A stretch of 64,000 nt of DNA. It comes from Allolobophora icterica. Taxonomy: Eukaryota > Annelida > Clitellata > Crassiclitellata > Lumbricidae. The notes under the pieces are model-generated. The model worked only from the letters and a program-made list of their open reading frames with translations. It was not told the DNA's origin and did no database searches. Made by a program: the position numbers and the translations under genes. The stretch covers positions 26,468,371 through 26,532,370 of the forward strand of contig OY744617.1 in the NCBI GenBank assembly GCA_963556255.1, read 5' to 3'. This document shows positions 47,501-59,500 of this stretch, one piece after another. Numbering within the stretch: position 1 is the first letter of the stretch; every line of letters begins with the position of its first letter.

Positions 47501-50500
47501 TAGCAGGGCATCTGTGAAAGCTGCTATCTACATCTTCTCGCTCATTGCGCTCTGTGAATCGGCTTGATCTTTTTGTTCCAAGGGCTAAAACTGCCTTGGC
47601 CCAGCACCGGGTTTTAGTTGTAGTGGGTCCCATGATTTGGAAAGACCCTCCTCTGCTCAGGCCAAACTAATGACTGGCTTTTCCTCATCGGTCTTGCATT
47701 CCCTAAAGACATTTCTGTGTCACGGGGGCTTCTGTGCTGAGAACGCCTCTGAATAGTTATTCTGCGATCCGATACAATACAGTACAATGTCGTGTGATGC
47801 TGTGTGTAAACTAGGCCACACATGAAAAGGATAATGCTGAAAAGTCAGTATTCTTAGTGCCACACTGCAATACTTGTGCTATGCATTATCCAGTGTGGCT
47901 TGTTAATAGCTTTGGAGATATAAACTGCTTCATGTTAAACAGAGTAGCATGTAAACTTGGAGCACATAAATGATCCTACGCTGTATCTCTGGCAATTTAT
48001 TTAGCACCTTTTAAGAATCTCACATAGTATTCAGGTAAAACTAAGTTATTACGGTAGTTATTTTATTATGCACCCCTGTCTAGTATCAAGCATCAATCGC
48101 TGGCACTGAGCAATTGTGAGTGAAGGACTTGCTCAATCGCTGGCACTGAGCAATTGTGAGTGAAGGACTTGCTCAATGGTTTGAAGAAATTTGCTATAAT
48201 TTGATCAGGTTGGCCGAATCTGCTACTTTTGATGCTCGTGTATAAGAAAATACCACAGATATACAATTGTATATCTGTGGCATTTTCTTATATTGTTTTA
48301 GAAGTTGCCACTTTATGTATTTGTATGTATGTTTATAGCTGAGAAGTTATGAGAAAACTGGTTAATGTGTTTGAGTTGAATTGATGAGTAATTTCCTTTT
48401 ACTTACCTATCAATGAGGGCTGCTCGACAGTGTAGTGGTTAGAATTCTGAACTGTCAATCGAGAGGTCGGGGTTCAACTCCTGCCAAGGCGGAAATTTGG
48501 TACGAGATTTCTGCTCCTGCACCCCTAGCTAACTGAGCTGTAATGAGTACACTTTCAGTGGCAAGATGAGACGGCAAGGCAGAGTACTGGCCATCCGCCT
48601 TCATATGCTGAGGCTAAGAAAATACCCATGGCTGCCTCAGAGCTAGCTTAAGGGACTGCTCTCTTCTCTTCTTATAGCTGATCATATCTGGTGCGTTTTA
48701 AGAAACCTGGCTAACAGATCTAAAAAAAATGCCACTGAGATAGGATGAAAACTGGTTAATGTAGTCATGTTCAAAAGTTCTTTGAGTGTATGATAATTGG
48801 TGGCTTGATTGATTTGATTTTGTTTAAAAGGCTCCTAGAAGGCAGTCTTCAGTCTCGGCTCCTGCAAAGCGCAATGCTAAGCGCAGACGCAGCAGTGACA
48901 GTACAGGTGGCGCTTCCGTCCAATCTGTAAGTTTGTGTGTGAACTTTCTTTTCTCTGTTTAGGCAAAATGCATTTTCCTTTTGCCTGTGTGTCTGAGGTG
49001 AATTGATGAGTGATTTCCTTTTAATTGCTTATCAACGAAATAGCGAAGATTATAAAACTATTAAGAGTTGGAAATGCAGAAGATAGTGTCATCTTTCTCT
49101 GCATGAATATGGGGTTCACTGTAATAAACCTGGCTGTGTAACAGATCTGAAAATGTCTAACTTAAACTTACCTCTTTCAAATTGCTTATCCACCATAGAC
49201 TGCCTCTCTGTCTTGCAGTCTGATCTTCTGGATATTGTATTGGTTTTGGTGTGCCATCGGTTGATGCCTTGTGCATTAGACCCACACCAGAAGTTACTAA
49301 TTACAATTACTTTGCAATATGGAATCTGTATTGTACATCTTAGCATTTATGTGGCATCTTTAAGGACTTGTATAATCTTGTGACTTCTATAGCAGGGGTT
49401 CTCTAATGGTGGTATGTGTACCACTAGTGTTACGCCAGGTATCGCTAAATGTTACATGAACAAATTCAAAAATATACTATGAGTGTATGCCCATCTTTCT
49501 TTGATTGACTATTGAAGCCACTATTCTACGTCCACCATGCGCTTCTTTTTCTTTAAATTTTGTATGAATTTTATGCTGTCTTTCTTTGATTAGCTATTCT
49601 ACATCTGCCATGCATTTCTTTTTCTTAAAAGTTAAAAAAATTTGTACGCTAATTGCAAGGGTATTTCGCACTTGCCTGTTGATTTTGATCTGACCTTGGC
49701 TGGTGGTACACCAACATTTGATTTCTTACCTGGTGGTTTGCAATTAAAGTAAGCTTGAGAACCGCTGGTCTATAGTGCCGTTATTGTTATATCCAAGATT
49801 TAAGGGGTTGTGTGAAATTGCAATCAAAAATCGTAATCCACTGCTGAAGCTAGGTCAGAAAGAAGATCTAAGAAATGCTAGTATGCATAACTTGTACTGT
49901 GTAAGTGTAGGATCTGGTTATGATAACACTGACTGGTTAATCTGCTGCCATTTTTAAGTATTCTGAGTTTGTTTTTTGTGCACTTTTTTACAGGAAAAAA
50001 GTTCTGTATCAGTACCTGAAGAAAAGCCTAAACCTCGTCGAAAGGTTTGCTTATAAGCATCAGCGTTACCTTCATAAATAAGTTACTTCTTACTTACCTA
50101 CTTGCTTTTTACATACCTATCGACTTTTCTGGTTACCTACTTGTCTAATTACTTTCCGTTTAAGTTACTTGCTATATATTTGTATTAATGCAGAAGGTAC
50201 CTAGATATGTGCCACGTCATTTCATCTAGCTGCTGTAGTATTAATGCTGGGAATGATATCAATACTTCATTGTAATTAAGTTAGGTCAGAGTGAGGTTCC
50301 ATTACTAGGATATATTAAAGATTAATGTCTTTACTCCAGTATGGCAGAATTTGTTTTTACAGTGATATGCCAATGTAATTTTGATAACCTTTTGACTTTA
50401 ATTGTTTATTAGCCCTATCCATTTTCTTTGTTTGATTTACAGTACCAGCGACGGCCGGCTGCTGACAAAAAGAAGGCCAATGAGAAATTAAAACAAGTAT

Positions 50501-53500
50501 GCTATTAAGTATCTGTTGTTATTTCTAATATAATTGTTCAGTATTTGTATGCCATGTTTTTGAAAGCTATCTAAAGACTTTTACTTATAATCTTTGGTTA
50601 AACTTCTTGAATTATGTTTCACTGTAAATGTTAGGAGTAATTAGGTATAAAACACTTTCTGGCATTTAAGAAATGCAGTAAAACTAGTAAATGCAAATTT
50701 TCTTGAAGTTAAGAAACAAACAAATGAGATGCAGCATTTATAAGTTTTTAATAGTTTACTACAATCTGTATATGGCTGAAACTCGTATGTTTAAAGGATG
50801 CCGATGAGAAGGATGGCATTGGCAGTGATGATGATGATGAAGATGGTGTTGGTGGTGATGCCGATGACACAACGAAAGACAGTGTTGACAAGGCACCACC
50901 AAAAAAGGTATTTACTGATTTTGGCACCTTTGTAAGGTGCCAAACTCATTGTGGCATGCCTGGAAGTGCCTCTTCAGTTTTTAAGAAATCAGATCTGACC
51001 TACATGATCTTTTAAAGGCTCTATATAAATATCCTGATGCATACGTACATACACTGACCTACATACATACATTGGAATACACACATACCTTGACATACAT
51101 ACATACATTGATCTGTTTGCATGCAGTACTAAATATACTCAACGTTTATATCGTGATAAATTTTAGAAGTCATATTTGCATAAAAGGGAGTATATTCATA
51201 TAGCACCTTTTCAAGTTACACAATTCGAGGCACTTCCAGCTGTGCTACAGTGAAAGGGAATGGGTGTTAAGCATTGATGAATGCACTGCGGAGACTAATG
51301 AAGTTGCCGGCGTGTCACATCTTTGGCTGCCTCAGGGTTAGCGTTGGGAACTGCTTTTCTTCACATTTGCAATAAAGCCGCAGTAAAGTTACGATGTTTG
51401 ATAAGCCTATTACTTGCAGCAGGCAGATTCTGTTTATTGTCTGTAATTGATTGTAGGTAACGAACCGTAGGTCATCGGGGGTTCGAATGCCACCAGCTAA
51501 ACGGGCAAGGAAAGACAGCAGTGGTTCGGTAAGTACTCTAAATTCTTCAGTTTTCAGTATATAAAATCTTGCCTTGGCAGTAGCCTGTACTTTTATTTAG
51601 TTGCTAATTGATTCCTGGTTTTTCATGTTGACTTGATTTGATACTGGTAATCTGAAATAATCTGGTTGTTTTGGTTCTATTCTGTGTCTAATATGTCAGT
51701 GGTTTTCAGGCTGCACTGTTAAAACTACATTATTTGCTATTAAAATACACATGTGACTTAACATCTGTGTGCTTGAAGATATTTAATATGGAATTAGACT
51801 TTTTTAACAACGAGCTGCATTGGTTTCCCAGTCACTTCTAATACAGCCTCGTCGTTAAAGGGTTAAAGCTATTATTGTCATGCACATGCATCATTCAACA
51901 ATGTTTTCTTTTTTTACCTTAATTCACACCTGTTAGGATCAGGGAGGGCTGCCAAACTGTATGTTTAGTTAAGATTTGATTGTACTGTCATGTTTCAATG
52001 TAATCATACTGCGTTTGTCAGTTTGAATTAATAAAGAATATTGTTATTATGTAGCCATGCATGCAATGCTTCCGAGAAATTCTGTAAAGATGTTAGGTAG
52101 ATGTTTTAATATGTACATGCAAGCATGCACACATTATAACAGTAAAATGCCACTCCATTTAGATGTAATGCAGATCCGAAAGAAACTAGAAATACAAGCT
52201 GCGAATGATAAGTTATATATGATCCTGCTCAGTGCAAGTTGTTAGGAGCTTGGTTTTGTACTTTGCAGAGAGTCCAGAAGCAGTCTTCTCGTGCACGGAA
52301 AGCATCGACCAGTGAAGACGAACGATCGCCTAGTGCCAGCAGAAGCCGGCGAAGAAGCAGCAGTGAAGAAGATGAGCCCAAGAAGGAGTCGATGGAGGTA
52401 GACGAGGTAAAGTCGGACAGGTCTAATGTCTCGGCTACTAGTGACGAGGACGACGACGAGGAATTTGTGCCAAAGGCTTCCAAGAAAAGCAACCAGGACA
52501 GGAAGAAAGCGGCAGTGAAAAAGGATTCAAGGAGAACACCGGCTTCTAAAGGTAGTTGTTCGTTCACATTGCACGTTGTTGTGGCATTCTAAGCGGCTTT
52601 GTTGGTTTTGTTGAGCATAAAATGTCTACTGGCTTACGACATAGCTGTGTCTGATTTGATGAGCCATGTTCTTTTTTGCTTGCTACCACACTTATTCTCC
52701 GCTGTGAACGGTCATGCTTTTCTTACAGCGAAACGCACGACCAAGAAGGCAGCAGTTGTCAGCTCATCATCCGAATCAAGTATGGATAGTACAAGGTAAT
52801 TTAAATTTTCATCTGGCTTAACCCTTTAACGATGAGAGGGATTAGTTTTCCATACTTTTTCATGCTCGCTCGTCATTAAATTGTTAAAAGGTACTTTCAC
52901 CTCTGAAGATGCTATCATTCGGAATTTGTCAATTGGCTTCAATGGTTATCTTTTCAGTGGTAGTAATGTTATTAGCTGTATTACTTGATATGGGTATGTC
53001 AACATTTGTATCATCAAGCTGACTTATTCGGAGAATATAGGGAGTGTGGGGCTTTGGATTACAGTCAAGTCACACGGTCATTCACATTTTAATAATGTCT
53101 AGTTGCATGAGACATATAAAACAAATGCTCTGAGGCAAAGTAGTTGATTTAGTCAGACAGTCCATGTGCCCTTTGTGTCATCCAGACAAAAGTATCATGA
53201 TGCGTATGCCACCGATACCATCTAGGAATTATTTTTTCATTGATTATCTTATAAGTTTAAGATAATGTAAGAGAAATTGAGCCAATTCAGTTACAACTGT
53301 ACCTTGAACTTTGTATGTATAAATACAGAGCTTTGCTTGCTGAAAATCTTTACTTTGTCACGTTTTTTAAATTTTGATAGCTTTACAAACAAAGTCATAA
53401 AAGATGATGAAGCGGAGAAGGCAGTGACTCCAGACGTTGAAACAAAAACAGACGTTGAAGACGAGAAGAAACCGGAGAAGGCCGATTCGTCTTCAACCGA

Positions 53501-56500
53501 TTCCAGACCAGATGAATCAACAGAACCCGAGAGCCAAGAAAAAGAGAAATCGCCTGACAAAGCAAGATCATCTGACAAGGAAAAGTCATCAGAGAGAGAA
53601 AAATCCCTGAAAAGGCAGGAGAGAGCAGATGTGAGTGAATAAACAATTTTGTAAATCATTTGGCAATAACTTTTGAATTGAAAGCTCTTCTTTTTAATTA
53701 AATGTTTCAACTTTTGCCTTGCTAGCTTTCTGCCAAAATGTCTTATGGTTCACCATGCCAGTTAATGCCTTGTGCATTATTACTTAGATGCTTGTAGATT
53801 GGATTTTAATAGAACCATTGAAGCTACTATGATTTTACTGTACTTACAAACTCAGTGCAGAATGCTCTGTGCCACTGGACTGGCTTTCTTGGTGTTGACA
53901 TAGCTTCGGCTTGATTTTGGTGTGCCCTTGTTTGATGCCTTGTTCATTAGACATCAGTACTAATTAACTAAATAATGATAATAATAACAATAACATTCCT
54001 GTTTAAACAGCCCTTTTATGCCACCTCAGCAGAACACTTTTTAAAACTGAATGTGCTTGGTCGAACATTGGCATAATGAATTTGTCTTCAAGCCTTGTGT
54101 CTGGGATTTGAATCCTGGTACATCATTCGAAGTTTACAATTTGTTGTCAAGCTGTATATCCTGTAAAGAAAGTTGGTCCAGCTGTTGATTTGGTGTTGTG
54201 TGTGCTCTTCAGTGACAATATCTTTTAATCCTGCAACTAGAAAGAGGATAATAGTGATTGAACAGCTTTAACCATTGTTTATGATTTATCGTTCAGGATT
54301 CTGGCAGCAAGGAACGGGCAAAGAAGGATACTAAAGTGAGTTTTTATAGTAAAAGCAAGTCTTTATGTTCACGCTAGCAATTACAAAATTTGCGTGTTTG
54401 GTTAAACCATAAAATGGGTATAAATAACCTTTTTCTTGTTGACTGTAAGTGACACCTAAGAGTGCTTAGGTGTCACTACAGTCAACAAGAAAAAGGTCAG
54501 GCAAGGTGAATTTCTGGTTGTCTGTCTTGTCTTGTCTTGTCTAGACGTTTTTATAGTGCATTTCAAAGACTATTCGGAGATTCCAGTTTTGAAAATTGAA
54601 CTTGGCTCTATGGTTATCATAACTATGTTGAAAATTGTAAACTCTGAGCATGCTAGAAATCTAATCCAGAGATCCACTTCTAAACTAATGCCATTTACTG
54701 CTGGTCACTCTGCTGCTGTTGCAAATATATATTGCTAGACATTGAATTGAAATTTGAACTAATCTGGCAAGTGTTTGTTGTTATTCATTTTCATAGAGGG
54801 AATCTAAAACAGATGGCAAATTGAGTGAGCAAAAGAAAGAAAATAAGGAGAAGAAAGATGGAAGCAGCAGGCATTCAGACAAATCTGGGTGAGCGATGAA
54901 ACGATTATTGCATGGAATTTGCACTGCAGAATATTGCATCTCATTGGTAAAAAAGAAATGAAATCACACATTTTTCTCTGAAACTAGACTATATTAGTGA
55001 AGAGAATCATTCATTCGCTAATGTGAACACTGGTGTAATGAAAACACCGATGGCATAAAACTGTCCGATTTTATTGTTGAATTTATATAAAGAACATGCT
55101 ACTTGGCAGTCATGTGGAACAGATGTCCTTGGAACCACATCAAACGTCAGGGAACAGTATGGGATGTCATGGAACTGTGCATGTTGTGGTACAGTTTTAC
55201 CGATAAAATGGTGGTACTTTTTTGACCGCACCTGAGATTTTCTGCACGTTTTAGCTGACTAAGGGGGCTCGAGAATGTAGTGGTTAGCATGCTGGACTGT
55301 CGTTCGAGAGGTTGGGTATTCAAATCCTCACCAGGGCAGAAAGTTGGTTTGAGATTTCTGATCCACCTGCACCCCCTAGCCAACTCAGCTATAATGAGTA
55401 CACTGGCTGTACAATGTTGTTGGGAAGATGAGACAGCGAGGGAGAGGACTGGCCACCTGCCCTCCTATGCCGAAGCTAGGAAAATGAAGTCGCTGACGCT
55501 TAATACTCAGGGCTAGCTTATGGGACTGCTCTTCTTTTGCTGACTAATAGTTTGTATTTATCCAGGATATCAAAACAAGAAGAGAAAGAATTAAAGAAAA
55601 AGTTAAAATATGAACAAAAGAAAAAGGAAAGGATCCACAGTAAGTGCTTTCATTCGATGGTACAATCTTCCTTTGGCAGCATTTCTATCATTTGCATATA
55701 CAGAAATCAGTGCTCGAAATGGACCGGAACGCACCGGAACGCCGTTCCGGTTCGTCAAATGAATTAGCGTTTCCGTTCCGGTTCGTCAAATGAATTATTG
55801 TGGAAAATACTATGAAATTAACGTTCTTTTCTTTTTCTCCTCCGTCAAGTGTTCACCGACGATGAGGCTCCAACAAAACTTCTCCATTTCGGCCGGTCTC
55901 TTGCGAGTTAACGTCGTTATCTGCATTCTTTAATTTCGTGTTCATTTTGTTAGGAGTTTCTTGGTCTCTTGCCAGGCGGTGACCAGTCCTCTCCTGGTAG
56001 GGTAAGGAGATCGTTGGGCCATTTTGGCCTCTTCCGGTCTGAGGTGTCCTTCCAACACCTGCCTCCTGCGTTGGCCAGCTGTTTCGGGGTTCCTGGTGAG
56101 CCTTTCCACCTCGCGAGACGCCCAAGGTGGTTCTTCGACCAAGGTCTTCGACCAAGGTCTTCACCACTGATGGCATAGCCCCACCAGGCTATCCCTTACT
56201 TGACTGTTCACCCTCTCACCGCGGTGAGGTGCAGGTAGGGCTTTGAGAGGAAATTAACGTGAATGCTCCCATATCTAGCGTTCCGTTTCGTAAAATTTTC
56301 CATTTCGAGCACTGACAGAAATGCTTTGTTTACTCACACCGTGGCTGTCTTATGTGATTAAATTCTCTTCAGCGTACATTTTCTGCCTTCTTTAACACTT
56401 TAACGATGAGCATGTACTAAAAGTGACAGGGAAGCCAATGCAGCTCGTAAGTGCACTTACTTAGATTAGTTATGTAGCCTTGTGTGTAACGCTTTAAGAA

Positions 56501-59500
56501 ATGCTTAAAAAGGAAAGGCTCTGTATCAAGTGTCATACTACATTCATATATTTTAGGAACAGAATATTTAAGAACTTGTTTGCATGACAAGGAAATTCAT
56601 TTTATAGTCATTTTTTATATCAGTGCATTCCTGCTTATTGGTCAAGTGCATGTTTTTAATTTTTGTCTCATTGAACTGATTACAGTTGCTGTTACTGAGA
56701 AAAAGTTGATGCAAATGGAAGAGGAAATAAAGAAGTCACTCAACCGTGCCAATACAGTGAGTTGTCTTTGTGTGTGTTTAGGTTAATTGTATGCGTGCAA
56801 GTATGTATGTGTGTGTATCTACGTATACATGATTCTTGCAAAATCAATGTGTTGCTGTCTGGACAAGTCCTTAGCTTGGCGAAGGTAAAGCTTTTAGTAT
56901 AGGTAATTTGAGTGATAGGTAGTAAGTATTTTAATATAGGTAATTCCATATATTGGTTAATCTGTTTGATGTTCTATTATGAATTAAACTCGGTTCAAGA
57001 CTTCACAGGCCGCTTTTTTATGCATTTTATGGGAAGATCAGTCTTGCATTTAGATTAGACTCGAGTTAACCGTGTTGTTTTTGTCACAGGACATTGACAA
57101 GTGCATCGCAATCATGAAAGAACTCGAAGCACTCGATCTTAGTCGAACCATCATCATAAAAAATCCTTCCATTGTGTCAACGATTAAAAAGGTAGATGAC
57201 TCGTAAAGTTTTCTGATATCTACATGCTTGTGACAAATATTTTGTTGACATGTCTCAGGTGTGTAGCTGTAATGACATATTTATATAGCACCTCTTCTAT
57301 GAGTGGCATCTGTACTTAATAGTAAAATGTTATGTAGCAACCCCACAGAAAACCTTAGAGGCAGTTATTGCGTTCAAGGTTCAAGGATGTAATACTGAGA
57401 ATGGTTTTGTTAGGACGTGTACACCACAGCCTCGTAAGGTGCTTCATTATTAGTATGATGTCCACTACAGCATGGACCGAAATTTAGTTTAGCCGTATTA
57501 TAAAATTACCCTGATTATAATAAAAACTTCATTATAAGGTCATTGGGTAGTGTACTAGTTTGCGTGCTGCACTGTCAGTCGAGAGGTCGGGGGTTCAAAT
57601 CCTTGCCAGGGCTGGAATTTGGTTTGAGATTTCTGCTCCGCATGCACCCCTAAGCAGCTCAGCTATAACGAGTACACTGACCATACACTGTCAGTGGGAA
57701 GATGAGATGGTGATAGAGAGGACTGGCCACTCGCCCTCATATGCGGAGGTTAAGAAAAATTAGTCATTAACACTTCATACCTATGGGCTAGCTTAGCTGT
57801 CTCAGGGGACTACTCTTCTAGCTTAAGGGACTACTCTTCTAGTTTTATCTTCTAAAAACAAAGAGTTTCTGCTATATTTTGCATATTGAGCTAATGTTTG
57901 GCTTAATCTGTCACAGCATCACATGGCCAGCATATAAGGTTGTGTACATAAGAACCTATATAGATTGTTTTACTTCAGTTATTGCAAAAGCAGCATTTGC
58001 GCTTCATTTGTTTTTCAGTGTCGCAAGTACACACAAAGCGACCGAATTCGACACTGGGCGGAGAAAATATATCACAAGTTTAAAAAGGTCTTCACTGTTA
58101 AAGATGGAGATGATTTCTCTCAGGTTTGTTTTAACAGTCAATAATGTGACACAATTCGCTCGTGTAATGCCAGTTTTTTACTCCTACAGTTGACTGAAAC
58201 AGGTTTTCTGTGACAGCATGGCACTGACTTCCTCTTTTAGCTGTTTACTATTTACAGTTAAGATATATTCCTGTTGTTTCCCTGAATATTTTATTGAAGT
58301 ATTTATTGACTTGCTGCACATTGAATCATATGCAGTATTGTATTTGAAATTGCGTAGTCCATTAACTGTGATTGTTGTAAGAAAAATTTAAAGCACTCCT
58401 CAGAAAAGTCAGTGCATGTGATCAATGAGCCGACTTGTTTTCGTAGCTGGTGTAGGTTTGATGGTACAATTCATAGAATGTTTCGATTCTTTATCATTTC
58501 TAATATATTTTTATTCTAGCTATGCATTGCTTCAATTCTGTCGGTTTTTTGTTCGTTCACAATTTTCCCTGTGATTGACTTCCTTTAATTTGCATGGTTT
58601 AATGTACCAGGTATTTAATCGAGAAATGGCTGCCTTCAATACCCAAGAAAAAGCTCGAAAATTGAGAGACGAAGCAAAGGCCAGCCTAGAACAAACGGAA
58701 ACCAGTGACAGTAAAGCTGTTGTCAGTGACGTCCAAGATGGCAGAGAAATTCAGAAAGATATTCCAGTTTCTGGTATAGCCTTGCTTTATTTCTGGGCAT
58801 CTGTTTTTATGGTTTCCTTACTTGCACTCACTGTCTCCTATTGCAATCATGTTTGTTATGAAACTGTTCGACAGATATCTTCTAAAGATGGTTTTTTGCA
58901 AAAGCAGTAACTTTTCAATGTTCATTTACACGAAATGACATTTCTGCTTGATGCTACTATTGGATTGCATCACTTACCACACTATTGTAATTGTAAGTGA
59001 ACATTTATATAGCACCACTCAAGCTCAGTGGTGCTCTCAACCCGCATCCGAGCCAGCCAGCATCAACAGAAAGGAATGTTATGAGGCGTCTATGGAATTG
59101 GGAAGGAGAGAGGGCTAGCAGTTATAGTTGAAAGGACAGAGGAAGATGGTTCCAGGCAGAGGGACCCACATAGGCGACGCATATTTAAATTACATACGAG
59201 TTCCATATTTTCGACCAGGCTATGTGATAATTCATGGATGTTATAACGATGTCTATATCTAAGGTTGGTATGGTGTATTTCAGATGTGACACCTTTTCCA
59301 GTAACTCCAGGAGGCGACAAGGAACTGTTGGATGGAACGGCTAATGGTGTGGTTGACAATACATTTGACGTGGGAGATTCACTAGATGGCAGTACCATCA
59401 GCCCTATGGACACATTAGCAGTTAAATCAGCTGTCATTGAAAATATTGTGCCAGCCACTGCTGAGGATTCTTTATCAGTTCTGAGTGCAGACATCGGTGT

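Noticed and set aside
58611..58910. Exon extending to a stop at 58910 with a hydrophobic segment
   Set aside because: Read-through of the donor GTATAG at 58774; splicing to 59284 restores phase and continues the protein. Intron retention cannot be excluded.
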